From NCBI GenBank assembly GCA_009760855.2, contig WPIO01000060.1:1231501-1295500 (forward strand): a stretch of 64,000 nt of DNA, in the 5' to 3' direction. The notes under the pieces are model-generated. The model was not told the DNA's origin. It made no database searches and saw only the letters and a program-made list of their open reading frames with translations. A program made the translations under genes and the position numbers. Below, in pieces: positions 10,941 through 22,682 of the stretch. Positions within the stretch are counted from its first letter, which is position 1. Every line of letters starts with the position of its first letter. This stretch comes from Cristatella mucedo (taxonomy: Eukaryota; Bryozoa; Phylactolaemata; Cristatellidae).

Positions 10941-11354
10941 GATAGCGAAAGTGTTTTTTATAGCACCTCTAGAGAATTAAATCTACTCTGGGCATTACGC
11001 ATAGGCTGTAATGAAGCATTTAAGCATATTAGTGCTACTTATATTCTATTGTGCGATACCATAACACTACAACATTATTCGTAAGCAATTTAACCATGCT
11101 TTAACACGGGTGACGTACAGGCTGTCGGTAACGGAAGCGCTTTCGGTAGCCAAATGAATTCATCTAACGCAACAAGAGAAAGTGGGAAGCATATCAGGGT
11201 CAGGAGAGCATTTGACATTGTGAGTAGCATGGAAGTAGCAGCTCAGGACCACTGGAAAAGATGTGCCATAGTAGGCAGCAGGAGAGTAGTTGTCATTTCG
11301 TAAGAATCGTGGAAGCTGGTTCCGAAGTTTACAACATACAAAAAGCAGAAGCTT
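10941..11354. other. Intergenic, no recognised feature
   Basis: No open frame or repeat was recognised. A short stretch near 10960-10995 (tagcacctctagagaattaa) resembles a very decayed S2/LINE tail on the minus strand. Confidence 0.4.
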
Positions 11355-11680
11355 GTGTCGCCAACGGTATTTAGGCAGAGGAATGGAACAGCTAATTTAT
11401 TGTTCATACCGGACGGGGGCACGAGGAGGCTGAAACTGGTACAGCAGTTCAGCTTGGTATCGAGGAGCCAAGCCGGGACAGGCCTTGTGGATCAGCATAA
11501 GAAATTGGCTCAGTACCCGACGATCAACCGGCATCCATCCTAGCTCTTGTAGCAAAGGAGACACGTGGTCAAAGCTCTGGAATTTGCAAACTAGCTTTGC
11601 AGCCATATTCATAGCCGTGTGCAGTGACCCAGTGGCTTTTTGGGGTAGCCTAGCCAAAAGAGAATTTCAATAACTTAGAC
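11355..11680 (-). mobile_element. RT C-terminus of a second, divergent LINE family
   Basis: The minus-strand frame reads AAKLVCKFQSFDHVSPLLQE, then LGWMPVDRRVLSQFLMLIHK and ACPGLAPRYQAELLYQFQPP. This fits the RT C-terminal pattern 'AARLV…HVTPLL..LHWLPV..RI.FK.L.L.HKALHGLAP.YL..LL'. The residues differ strongly from the main LINE, so this is a different CR1/L2-group family. No 3' tail was recognised. Confidence 0.65.
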
Positions 11681-12394
11681 CGAACTAAGGAGCTAGTTAA
11701 ATTTTCTGCAAGCCACCGTGGACGGCAGTTCCTGATCTTAGATAGGGATCAGACATAATGGCTGGCTGTGGAAGCAGGCTTCTTAGCGTAGCTTTCAAAA
11801 TTTTGGCAGTTGTCGAAGACGACATCTAAATTCCGAGGTCGCACAGCAGCATCACCTATTAGAAGAGCAAAGCCTTCTAGTTCAGCGCCACCGGGTTGCT
11901 ATTTAGAACCTTACAATAAGTGGGGAGGGGGAATCGTACGAGTGCATGCGATCAACCCCTCTCCGAGATTGCTCATCGCTATTGGGAGGAAGGTTCGCAA
12001 AACATTAGCTACCTTGGTCTGGCAAGGGGTGCTACGCCCAGGTGCGACCGGAGTGGAAATTATACTTCGAGTTCGCTTGTAGTCGACGGGTGGTCAGCCT
12101 GCAGCTGCTATAGCATCTGTGCCTAGCGGCTGGCCGCAACGAAGCAGACACTTAACAGGAGCCTAGGGTGGCAGTTTATTTCGTAGGTCGTCTTAGAAAC
12201 TGTCAGTGAAGCTCCTGCACTACCAACCAAACTTGGTACGTCTATACACTACGAGGCTCTACACTAGGCCAGCACACTGAGGGGTATGGCTGTGATGGGC
12301 CCCCTTCTCTCGACTTACCAGGCACACTGGTCACCAGCCAACCGAGGGCCAGCCGCCAGTACGCATCAGCGTAGCTTATGTTGCACCAACTGTA
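11681..12394. other. Intergenic, no recognised feature
   Basis: Open frames are short (up to 90 codons) and lack recognisable motifs. No repeats were identified by eye. Confidence 0.4.
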
Positions 12395-12556
12395 AATTAT
12401 AATTCATTTGTAAAGCACCATACGGGAACTTAAAATCTGTCTTCGCTCGCTACACATACGTTATGGGGCGCCAGTCTACGAACTTGGTCTTTGAATACAT
12501 TAACCCCTTGACCTTGGTCGTACAAGGGTAGAACCTTAACCGCTGGGCAAAACCTT
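12395..12556 (-). mobile_element. Decayed S2 SINE
   Basis: The order on the plus strand is an aaagcaccat…gaacttaaaatctgtct tail complement, a B-box-like complement, and gaccttggtcgtacaagg with accttaaccgctggg at the head. This parallels the S2 copy at 6098-6240 but is divergent. Confidence 0.5.
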
Positions 12557-12574
12557 CTGTTTGTCGTCTTAGAA

Positions 12575-12785
12575 CAGTGGTTCTCAACCTTCCTAATGCC
12601 ACGACCCTTTAATACAGTGCTTCATGTTGCGGCGACTCCCAAACATACAATTATTGTGTGTGAAATGTGGAGATGCTTGTTTTCCGATTTTCCGATTAGG
12701 CGACCCGGTGGAAGGGTCGTTCGACTCCCGAAAGGGTCGTTCGACTCCCAAAGGGGTCGAACGACCCAGAGGTCGAAAACCGCTG
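12575..12785 (+). mobile_element. SPIN-like hAT MITE (211 bp) with perfect 8-bp TSD
   Basis: The element begins cagtggttctcaacc and ends ggtcgaaaaccgctg. These are imperfect terminal inverted repeats (13 of 16 positions match by eye). It is flanked on both sides by TCTTAGAA (12567-12574 and 12786-12793), the 8-bp target duplication expected of hAT elements. The left end (ttcctaatgccacgaccctt, then taatacagtgcttcatgttg) and the right end (ttaggcgaccc, aagggtcgttcgactccc, aaaggggtcg) match, from memory, the consensus ends of SPIN non-autonomous hAT elements. There is no transposase. Inside the right end an 18-bp motif (aagggtcgttcgactccc) is repeated at 12712 and 12732, and a 12-bp perfect stem (gggtcgttcgac / gtcgaacgaccc) spans 12734-12767. 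Frames running through it are not genes. Confidence 0.9.
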
Positions 12786-12793
12786 TCTTAGAA

Positions 12794-13304
12794 TCTGGCT
12801 CATCTCTGTCCGAGCTGATCTGCCTACACGAAGGAAAAGAGAGGCAGGCTCCTTCTCATCGTTATCCCTTCGTTGAAGCAGGTAAGCTTCCGCAGCTGCT
12901 TCTGTTTCCCGCACACAGGTTTTCTGGGATTCCGTCGCCTGATCCTGTAACTTCGTTACTAATACTGCCTATTGCCGCGTGTTACGAGGCCAACGCGAGC
13001 CGAAGTACTGCGACGACAGTCGAGATGAAAGCGGCTACAACTAGCAACGCCAAGTGAGTAGGAAGGGAATGGAGAAACGCAGAAGAGCGGCACCCGATGT
13101 GTATGCCACGCTGAAGCTTCTCAGCGTGTCTTGTAGCGGAAACAAAGCACAGATTGCAAGACGTCTAGCGTTTGCCCTGAGTGTATGCAACGTGGGCCAC
13201 GGTAGCACGTCCATCGGGGGGGGGGGCGGGACGGGGCGGCCAGGTGAACAGTTATTGTATTTTACCCCTGCCGGCGTGGTGTTAATTGGGTCGTGCTGAC
13301 CATT
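12794..13304. other. Intergenic, no recognised feature
   Basis: A run of nine G lies at about 13217-13225. Short frames here have no recognisable family. Confidence 0.4.
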
Positions 13305-13494
13305 GGTCAGCCATGTTGGCGCACTAGGTAAGGCGGGTGCTTTTCACGACTTCATATTCGACGTCACGGGTTCGATTCCTACGGTGGGCGATCCTTTATC
13401 ACAGCTGCAAGCAGTGGTGATAGCCATAGAGGCTCTTCTGTCGCTACACAAAAGAGGCTGTTAAATCATCTAGTACTTTTTTTTTTATTAAACC
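13305..13494 (+). mobile_element. S1 tRNA-derived SINE
   Basis: Plus-strand copy with A-box-like actaggtaaggcgggtgc, a good B box (cgggttcgattcctacgg), the body gcgatcctttatcacagctg…aaggctcttctgtcgctaca and a poly-T tail. Confidence 0.85.
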
Positions 13495-14097
13495 TTGCTG
13501 CTAAATCCCCCCTAGAAAGCCAACTCCACGAATTAAGCTCAGCGCTTGTCGGCCTAGCTAATAAGGTCAATCGTGGTCCTCTGCCGTAACGGCTGCGGGT
13601 AGTTGCGGTTGCCCAGGCATGTCGCCGGCTGTCAGATCCCACTGACTTTTTTCTCCCTACCTTTTACGTGCGTCTCGACTTTGGGCCGAGCAGGTAGCTA
13701 GCTACAAAAAAGAAGGCAGCTCTGCCTATTTCGGAGAAAGGTTAATGCAACCATTCTTCTTTATCATCCACTTGTGACAATATCGACATCTGTATGGCTA
13801 TACTTTCGTAGTAGGGCTAAAGTACGAGCTGATAACTCTTTGGCCGTTGAGGTACGTAGTTCTTAAGTCGGGGTAGAGGTGACCCTGACGACTAGCGGCA
13901 TTAGATTTATTATTTGGAACTGTTTGGCGTGAATTGGCTGTGAAAGAGGACATGGTAGCCAAGCGATAGCAGAAACTAGCACGGAGATATTTTACCAGCT
14001 CTTAAAAGTAGGCCCTCTGTATATGTGATACCATCCAGCTCTATTAGACTTTCGTGATAAACCGGCCACTGCGAGCTCGGAGTCAGCAGCCGATCTT
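13495..14097. other. Intergenic, no recognised feature
   Basis: No coherent open frame or repeat was recognised. Confidence 0.4.
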
Positions 14098-14284
14098 GGT
14101 GAGCCGTGATGGCACATTAGGTAAGGCGGTTGATTTCATGACCTCGGTCCTGAGGTCGTGGGTTAGATTCCTGCGGTAGGCGATCCTTTATCGCCACTGC
14201 AAGCGGTGGTGATAACCATCAAGGCTCTTCTGTCGCTATGCAAAAAGAGGCTGTTTAAGCAGCTAGGATCTTGTATTTTTAAAC
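14098..14284 (+). mobile_element. S1 tRNA-derived SINE
   Basis: The well-preserved head (tgagccgtgatggcacatta), the ggtaaggcggttg A-box region, a self-complementary gacctcggtcctgaggtc stem, the B box gtgggttagattcc and the standard body are all present, ending in a T-rich tail. Confidence 0.85.
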
Positions 14285-14429
14285 GATTGTCATCTAATGA
14301 GAGCAGCGTAGTTTCTGACCAATTTGACTAGGGTCTAGCTATTAGCACCTGCCTCGTGCCTTCGAGGCAGCTGCTTTTGTCGAGAAACTGAAGGGGAACT
14401 TCAGCGAAAGCTTTCTTCGTCTTGCGAAC

Positions 14430-14775
14430 GGGCAGCTCTCAGCCACGGCACTGGCCCTTGCCTTAGTGCGTTCACCGAGGGCACCTAGAGCAACCTGAAA
14501 CGGGCGGATCTAGCCGAGCACAATCGGGTAGGGGACACATTAGTTGACCGGAAGCGGAGCGAGGTGTCAATCTAACAGCTAGATCCGCTCAGGTTAGAAA
14601 GGAGCTTTGAGCCGACAAAGAGCGGTCAGGACGTGAACCAACCAATGTACTTAATAGATAAAGAGCAAGAGGATGGCAAACTGGTGCATGAGCCATCTAA
14701 TAAATTACAGGCAGGAACGAATAGGCCTGAGAACCGACACCGAGAGCGGAAGCTGAGAAAATAGTAGGTCGGGAG
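14430..14775 (+). repeat. Copy 1 of an unknown ~340-bp dispersed repeat
   Basis: This segment is colinear with 27090-27420: ggcagctctcag, gagggcacctagagcaacc, acattagtt-accg, gcggagcgaggtgtcaatct, atccgctcaggttagaa, acaaagagcggtcag, aataaattacaggc and caccgagagc occur in the same order and spacing. It has no coding potential and no recognised ends. It could be part of an LTR or a LINE 5' region, as it lies just upstream of a LINE fragment. Confidence 0.8.
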
Positions 14776-14809
14776 TTCAGATGTCGAGAACACGAGGTCA
14801 GGAGATCAG

Positions 14810-15600
14810 ATGAGAGAGAATACAGCGGAATGACTTGCTGCAGGTATTGCATTTATCTGCACGTGAATAGCCACTGTATTTACGGCAATAAATAATGATA
14901 AAACTAACTTACTAGACATAGGAAAACCTACTGTCACGCAGAAAAATAGGTCCGATTGACGATCCAAATAGACTTTCCAGAGTAGCTCCTGCGGCATGTG
15001 CAGATTACCTGCGTGTCCTGTTAAAAAGTGACCAATCACTGGACGACTGTATCACTCTACAGCCAACTCTGCCTACTTTGAGCTACTTAAAATCTCAAAA
15101 ATTTGGGTCTGCTCAGACAGGATACTAAATTCAAATTGGTCCGTGCAAGCGTGTCGTACCGTTTCGGCTTCACTACCTCAGTGGTTGCTGATCTTCGGGC
15201 ATGTGCAATCAGGCGCTAACACTTTTTGCAAATCTGCCCAGCCAAGCTTGCCTGTCTATATTATCATAGTTATCAAATCACGTTAGTTCTCGCCGACCTG
15301 AACTGGCTTCCACAGCAGCTGTGCATTGACCTCAATGTTCTGCCGTTCACGATTAGCCCCCTTTATTCTCAGGCTGCAGCCTTCCTATCCGAACTACACC
15401 CAAACATGACTAGGCATCCGTCGTAACACCCTCTTTTTTGACACAAATAGCTCCGCTGTACCTCGAGCTAACCTAAAATCGTTTGGAGACAGTGCTTTAG
15501 TTAAAATGCTCCCATAGCTTGTAGCTTTATCCCGACTGACAAAATGAGCAACCCCGACTTCACGACATTAAAAACGATGCTGCAATGCACGTGAGGGCAA
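14810..15600 (+). mobile_element. Old CR1/L2-like LINE fragment
   Basis: Degenerate plus-strand frames preserve NNDKTNLL-IGKP-V, then SLDDCI…YLKSQKFG (cf. SLDDHISSTVKSAYFQL-NIAKI) and LVLADLNWLPQQLCIDLNVL with FLSELHPNMTRHPS. All are in the order of the reference RT C-terminus. Many stops and frameshifts are present. Confidence 0.7.
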
Positions 15601-18005
15601 CAGTGGGAACTAATTTGTATGCAAATTTAATCTCTTGCTACGAACCTAAACAATGTTGGAAAAGAAGGTTGAGCCCCGAAAAACTTCTCCGGAGCCTCGA
15701 TCATCAAGGGGATGAAGTTCTGACTAATGGCAATCGTCATGCATTGTCAGCTCTTGGAGAACCGAACCCCATGCCTATTCAATAGCAAATACATGACGGA
15801 AATGTTGTTATTCTGTACTCGCAGAATGTGCCAATTTACAACTCAGTTGTAGACAGATATTTTTGAGAGCTAATTTTAGGTGACCTGTTAATACCAGAAT
15901 CTCAACTCCGAAATTGGCTTGATCTTACATAATCGAGCAGGGCTATGCCTAGGGTATAACAAGAACGGCTACAACTAGCTTATCTAGTTTCCCTGAATGC
16001 CATTGTTCTTGCCTTGGGGAATTATGTGATTCACAAAGCATTCTTTTTGAGGCATGCTAGTTTTCCCTTCAAATCTGAGTGCTTGATTCACTGCCATTTC
16101 AACAGTCACCCTGATGCGCCAACGAAACATCTTTAACTAGCCGCATTCCAAGAGGTTCTCGTTTCAGGAAATTTCGGCTGCTGGTTAGCAGCTGCTCCTT
16201 GCTCAGGAACTCGCAAACTTCCGGACGTCGTCGGCGATAAGTGCTGGCAGTGGCAGCCGTAATAAGTCCAAGCAGAGCAGCTCAGGGATCCTACGTGCAT
16301 GCCTGCTAGCACTGGCACTGGCTCTAGTATCGACTTTGGCTATTACTACCATCACCTATTATCCTCGATATTTCAGCAGGTCCGTATCAGGCATGACAAG
16401 GAAGACTGCAACGTGTGGGATCATCTGTCCAAAGGTGAATGTCAAATCATTGCATGGCATTGTACCTTGGTGGTTAAGCCTGTTTACTTAACCAACTGGA
16501 TCCATTATGTAAGCATATACCAGTGTTTTTATTTAGCTTTACTATATCAGGTTTGTACGTCACCTTAGCAATTGCCGCACCTTCATTAAGCAGTAAGCTA
16601 CGGACTTGAATGACGAGTGATCACGCTGTCGACAGAAAGAACTTTGCTAAAGGCATTGGGAATAACGATTGCCAAACATAGGGCATTCACACTAGTGGCT
16701 TCACACCCGGTTCACCTGAAACGTAGCTGCTAGCCGACCACTCAAGCCGTAGGAGTGGACTGAGATTTTTGTTTTGGTCATATTTAAACTCTGCTGACCA
16801 TGCAAACCTTCTTACTGCAATCCAGTAATGGTTGTACAGACCGAACCCAGTTGAAGACTCCACAGTCACCTGTAAAAGAATGCGTCATCTAACTCTGGGT
16901 CTTGCACCGCAAACCGAAATCGGCAGCGTGACAATCGCAGGCGGTTATCATCACCTCTAGCAAGGACAGCTAGCGACTTTCTGGGTCCATGATCTGGGTC
17001 TGGGTGACCAAAATGCAGAAAGGTCTTCACGAAAAAGTCTGAGGGAAATGAGGGAGACGGCAGCAGTTTGGTAGAGCTGTGACAAAAAATGCCTCGAAAG
17101 TACCATAGATTTGGCTTGCCCCGTAACACTTCGCCATGTTAAACGTGGGAATAAGTTTCAAATTTTGATCGCTTCGCTCTAAGATGAAGATTACTCAACT
17201 GCATGGCCGCTCTTGAAAATCTGGCGAAATCGAAAATCCTCAACGTTGAGAAGCTAGCTTCAGCTACAGAGGCCCCAGCACATACACCCACCATCATTCA
17301 CCGGCTTTGCCAACCCAAATGTACATGCATTCAGCAACACTATAAATCTCTAAAGCAAAACATAGGGTGACAGTCACCAACTCTGCAGCTCCATAGAATT
17401 CTGGTAACGACAGGCCTAACGAAAAACCTTTGTGGTCGTATTACTCGGTAAATTCCGGAACTAAATGAAACGCAAGCAGTGTTATATTACTTAGCTAACT
17501 TACAATGATGGATATGCAAGACTCATGATTCCACTATCATTCATCTAGAGTCCACGCTTTCGATCTCATTGTAACTTCCATCTTAGAGAGGATAGTCGCC
17601 GAACTGGTTTGACTCTGCTAGTGCTGGTAATTCTAACAGTTGTGTAGGAAATTGCATCATTTGGTAGGTAAGAACTATGATTAACTTGCTATTAGCCAGA
17701 CTTGCTAGAGGTATGCTTGAAAAAAGTAGCTCTCAGGTTATGATTTGTGCCTCAGGGTCCGAGCCCAACAGCCAGGCGAACAGACACTACATAATTCAGA
17801 TTCCAGCTTTGCAGCAGCTAACACTTAATTGTCCCCCAAGTTGACTGGTGGCTCTTCTAGGACTGAGGGAAAATGGGCAAGCAAAATTTTTTACTCTCGT
17901 TTCTCTATAATTCACCGCAATTCTAGTTTTCTTAAACTAACCTACATGCTGTTTTTGGTTGCTTCTTAGCTGATCTTGGTTGCACTTGTCAAAGTAAGAT
18001 TCTTG
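15601..18005. other. Intergenic, no gene supported
   Basis: Two consecutive minus-strand frames at 17129-16687 are separated by a splice-like ttttacag/gtgact, but they show no family signature. No repeat was recognised in this 2.4-kb stretch. Confidence 0.4.
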
Positions 18006-18009
18006 TTCG

Positions 18010-18220
18010 CTTTCACTGCAGGCAATTAAAGTCAGCAACTATTCTGGCCGAAATCCCAAAGGGCCTTATAATACATCTCGTGACCAACTATATGACTCGG
18101 CTCGAATACTTGAGTTAAATGCTTCAATAGTGCTTGGTTCACACATTTCTTATCTGTGGAACTCGCTTCCACAACTCTATGAATAAATATTCAATCACTC
18201 ATTCAAATCAAGCATTCCAA
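18010..18220 (+). mobile_element. Possible LINE RT C-terminal remnant
   Basis: A plus-strand frame reads NYSGRNPKGPYNTSRDQL … ISYLWNSLPQLYE followed by IFNHSFKSSIP. The '…LWNSLP…SFK…' ending is typical of CR1/L2-group RT C-termini. The fit is short, so confidence is low. Confidence 0.35.
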
Positions 18221-19337
18221 TACTCTATGAATCAACTGTGCATTGGGTTTTTCATGGCTCTGGCAAATGCTTGAGAGCTTCTTATTCTCTTGCTGACCAA
18301 GTTAGCGAACGCCTCAATACATTCTATTCGATGCACCGAGCCAAGAGATCATACTTTGATGCCTTATTAATTCATCGAATATGACGACAGAAATACTCGT
18401 CATCATTAGGAGTCATTAGCTAAACAATACGAAGGAGGGCAGCTTACTTGAAAAAACTTACTGCATACAGAGAAGCTGATTAAAAGGATTCCCTTAAAGT
18501 AAGAAGCTTTCGCTACTTTGCAAATGCAGAAGAGAAGGCGCCAACCTTTGCCATGTCTGACATATATATTAACAAAGTGTTAAAGACACAAGAAGTGGCA
18601 TCCTTTTGAGAGTTACATTCGGTAAGAATAGGAGTCGGGGCAGCTAATGTCGCCAGCATCTTGAATATCAGGTTGCCTGGCTAAACAGCTAACTTAACAC
18701 GATAGGTCTAAGCAGGATGGAACTCATAATTACACGAGTAAGTATTATGAGAGTTAGCCTATCCAAGCTCCCGGGCCACATCCCAGATGTGATGCTGGTT
18801 TTGTGCAGGTGCCTACTACTATTTGATGCTTTCTTTTTTAACGTTGCAGATCGTTGGCAGTATAACTGCTTGAGTGGGTCTTTTACTTGCAGGCATGAGA
18901 TCCACATTTCGACCTAAGATGTTGCTGGGAACGCAGTGTGGATGGCGTGCACGTGAGGGCTGACTCATCTGTACAGATGAGCTATGCTGCTGAAGTTGTT
19001 CGTGTTTTCTGTCGAATGAAGCATGATTTGTCTATATACCCGAGCGTGACAATGGTAAGTGCCGGTGATGGAAATAGTGTTAGCCTGCCCCAATGCATGT
19101 GATGCTGGCTCATAAAACCCAAATTTTTAATTTGAGTTCCTTAGAAGAAAGCAACCCTTGTTACCCACCAAAGGGGGTTTATGGACGCAGGCTTATTTGC
19201 CTATGCCTGCATCAGGCTGCTAAAAATAAGTGTGCCTCTAATTTTACTTTGCTAGTAAACAACATTCAGAGGATCTTGTAAGACATCACATGGCTAAGGG
19301 CCACCATTTCCCATGTGAAAGCAGTATAGACTGAAAA
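18221..19337. other. Intergenic, no recognised feature
   Basis: Only short open frames occur, and no repeat was recognised by eye. Confidence 0.4.
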
Positions 19338-19339
19338 GA

Positions 19340-19515
19340 AAATAAATAAATAATCACTAGCCAATTTAAAAGCCTCATTTGTATAGTGACAGGAGAGATT
19401 AAACGGCTCCATCACCATCACTCGCAGTTGGTAATAAGGGATCGCTCACTGCAAGATTTGAACTCACGACTTTAATTGTGAGGAGCAAGCACACTACCTC
19501 CCGAGGAAGCCGGCT
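19340..19515 (-). mobile_element. S1 tRNA-derived SINE
   Basis: Minus-strand copy with an (ATTT)n tail at 19340-19353, the diverged B-box complement agatttgaactcacgac, and a head at gaagccggc near 19512. It is diverged and probably old. Confidence 0.7.
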
Positions 19516-19517
19516 TT

Positions 19518-19636
19518 CTTCTTCCAGTCTTGATCCAGTCTTGATTCCAGCGTTGATTCCAGTCTTGATTCCAGCGTTGATGCTTCTTCCAGTCTTGATT
19601 CCAGCTTCTTCCAGTCTTGATTCCAGCGTTGATGCT
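19518..19636 (+). repeat. Short minisatellite of cttccagtcttgattccagc-type units
   Basis: Variants of ttccagtcttgattccagcg and ttgatgcttc alternate about six times over ~120 bp directly next to the head of the S1 SINE. The unit length is irregular (~15-31 bp), as in a slippage-generated array. Confidence 0.8.
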
Positions 19637-21049
19637 TAACAACTACGGCGTTTATCTACTGTTTGCGTTGCGATCTATTGCCAGATGCAATTGCGTTGTG
19701 GTCTATTGCCAGACGCAATAGTTTTTACAATCTATGTAACTGTCAGTATGTCGGTTCTATAAAAAGCAATAATTTCCCACGGAGTTTTTATTTTTTAATG
19801 GCTTGAATTGTTTAATGCATGAGTCCTATAGTCATCTGTAGTCGGACAGGATATCAAGCCAGGTGGGCTTTAACGTGCTACGTATGAGTTTCTGCTGTGA
19901 GGACAGTTATGTCAGCCATATGCAAAACCTTAGCAATACTCCTCGGTATGTAATTTTACAAGCACGCCTAGTCTGTAAGTGCTTGGAGTGCTTGCGGTGT
20001 CATTGGCCAGTATTATGCAAGCAAGAGCAAGCTTTAACACCAAGGCGCATAAGCAATTGCCATTGCATCTTAAAATCTTTATGCTGTCACCAAGAGATTA
20101 ATCTAGAATTTGTATATCGTCTTCCAGATAGTCTGTGTGAGGCCTTATTGACAGCATCGTGAAGTCAAGGCTCTCTACAATGGCTAGCAGAAAATCTTAA
20201 TTTCTCTCTGGTTTCATCAAGGCTTGACTTCTATAAATATTTTTGCTTTGATTCCATCGTTTTTATTAGTCACATCTGCTGTTGCTAGTGAATATGGCTT
20301 CAAGGTTAGTTAGAAAATCTCAGAGGTTAAGCCAAGTATCCTGTTTAGTTTTTTTAGACCAATTAGGAATGATACTTTGCATAAATTCGCTTAGGTTTTT
20401 TTAACTTAACACTCTATGCTTTGCTGAATGGTTATTAAGTATTGCTCCATTGCTTAGATTTTCCAGCAAACTAATTCCGGTTGAATTAAAAACTTTGGTG
20501 AGTATGCAGGCACTTCAGCTTTTAGGCACTCAATAATATACTCACGGTAGGGCCATCATTGGAAAAATATTGATACGATGGTTTGAGATATGATTCTCAA
20601 AGTACAATCGCAAGCAGTGGAATTAGCCTAAAAGGAATGCTACTGGTCCTCATTTAGTATCACTCTTTTGACACTAAATGCTACGTAGCACGTTGTTCCG
20701 ACAAGTGGACTGAAGTTCTTGAGGAAAACACAACCTTAGGTAACGATGCTAGTCTTTATCAACGCAACGGTAACTGCAGAGAGATCCTGAATTTGTCGCA
20801 AGAAATGCAGTTGCTGAATCTATGTAAGAAGGAATACCGATGGCCGCCCAGCACTGCAGAGATTAATTGGCATAGACTTAAGTATTATCTATCCGTGTTG
20901 TTGACAGTAGAGAAATCTTTTTCAACACAATACTGGCCTAAGTGTAGTACTAAGCCACAGTTCACCGTTCCTTTAAAACGTAAAGGCCAAAAGACAAACG
21001 ACTGATCATCAAGACAGACGGCTAGTTTACACAGTTTCAACATTGGATA
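19637..21049. other. Intergenic, no gene supported
   Basis: An open frame at 19863-20162 (99 codons) and one at 20793-21005 show no recognisable motif. No repeat was recognised. Confidence 0.4.
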
Positions 21050-21400
21050 AGAATAATAATAATAATAATAGTAATAATAATAGCACACTTTATAAAGCAC
21101 CCTCAGAAGATTTAATCTCTTTCTCGGGGTTTTAAATTTGCTGCAAAGGAAACACGATCGAATGGTTAGTAATAGCATGCTCAATAAACAACTAGAATAA
21201 CATGGTTAGGGACAACATGTGCAGGATCAGCGTGCAAGTGTGGTCAGTGGTAGCATGCACAGTGTCAGCAAGCATAAGCACGTAAAGGACGAATCATAGC
21301 GACCTGCTAAATGCTGTGTAAATAGGTGCATTTTTAATTTCTTTTTGAATGTTGTCAAATCAGGGGACGTCGTGACGCAAGTAGCCGGGAGTGAGTTAAA
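21050..21400 (-). mobile_element. CR1/L2-like LINE 3' end
   Basis: Minus-strand copy with an (ATT)n tail at 21050-21080, the gcgc-like terminal motif, and the last RT codons in degraded form (CVTTSPDLTTFKKKLKMHLF). It breaks off near 21400. Confidence 0.8.
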
Positions 21401-22334
21401 AAAAACAAAAACTTTGATTTTTGGAAGAATCCTGCAACACACAATTAACGCCGAAAAGCTCTTGGTGTGCAACAGCAATGATTGTAGTACAGCTGGTTGA
21501 AAAAACTTAGTAATATAGGCATCACTAACAGGTTCAAGCACTCCATAATGTAACTGCTATTATGTGCAAACGTTTAACAACATTGCAGCTTGCTACTAGT
21601 TTCAACCTGAGAACCCCAGTGTGTTAGCTTCGTCCTCACTGCAGTCTAGGACATAGTTTCAGATTATGAACTTGTACAAAACGTACCATAGCTTCAGAAT
21701 GTTTTTTAATGAAATTGTGAAGCACTGCACTTTACTGCATTGCTCGTGAAATATCTACAAGGTAGACATTTCCATTAAAGCAGATAGTAAACGGAGTTGT
21801 ATCGGTGAATGCTTCTACTTACTTGCACACCAAGTTTCTTCAAACACAAATGAGAGCCATTACCAATGCTAATTGCTTCAACCACACTCCTGCCCACCAT
21901 TCACAATACTTGCTGCATAGTAGTCAGTCCAGCTCCTGGCTCGGCACCAGCTCCGACCAGTGGCGACCATTCCTATATCACAATACCTCATAGCGGGTCA
22001 TAGCAGATAAGTTCACATGCACAGCCGCCAGAGCTAAATACCACGTCACATACAACACACATCGTCTTGAAAATTGTGCTAATGAATGCAGTGATCTACT
22101 TCTTCTACATCAACCCTGATACCACTGTTTCCTACTCTGTCCAGGAGCATTCTAGTTCCTTGTACTGTTATCTGTTCCCACTAGGTGACCCCTGTAAAAT
22201 GTGCTAAGCTCATTCTAGCATCTGGTTGGTCTTTGCAATTCGTCCTTTGTGTGCATGTACCTACTTAAGCTATGCCTGCTGCTGATGTTACCAACAAGCA
22301 TTTGGTAATGCGTTATATGCAGCGCTTAAGGTGC

Positions 22335-22336
<2 letters not shown>
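21401..22336. other. Intergenic, no recognised feature
   Basis: No open frame with family features and no repeat were recognised. Confidence 0.4.
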
Positions 22337-22431
<95 letters not shown>

Positions 22432-22531
22432 GGGAGAGAGAGATAGCGATAGAGATAGAGATAGAGATAGAGATAGAGATAGAGATAGAGATAGAGATAG
22501 AGATAGAGATAGAGATAGAGATAGAGATAGA

Positions 22532-22629
<98 letters not shown>

Positions 22630-22630
22630 C
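22337..22630. repeat. Compound microsatellite (AG)n-(GATAGA)n-(GAGAGT)n-(AG)n
   Basis: A ~104-bp AG tract is followed by about fifteen agatag hexamers (22441-22531), five gagagt units, and a further AG tract to 22630. The translated 'SLSLSL', 'REREREI' and 'RDRDRD' frames are artefacts of this repeat. Confidence 0.97.
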
Positions 22631-22682
22631 TCAGTTCTCTGAGGGCTATATGCAAATGTATTATTATTGTTATTATTATTCG
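22631..22682 (+). mobile_element. LINE 3'-tail fragment fused to the microsatellite
   Basis: The stretch ctcagttctctgagggctat…tattattattgttattatt is the final ~50 bp of the LINE. The AG tract has apparently grown out of the tail's gaaagagatt segment. Confidence 0.6.

Noticed and set aside
12596-13057. 153-codon plus-strand frame
   Set aside because: It begins inside the SPIN-like MITE and runs out into intergenic DNA. It has no family features.
16687-17129. Two adjacent minus-strand frames joined by a splice-like site
   Set aside because: Neither encodes a recognisable domain, and the aggregate does not match ABCC4 or any family I know. The site works equally poorly as donor or acceptor.
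19518-19636. Short regularly repeated array as a possible CRISPR
   Set aside because: There are no unique spacers of constant length. Units are irregular variants of each other, and the genome is eukaryotic.
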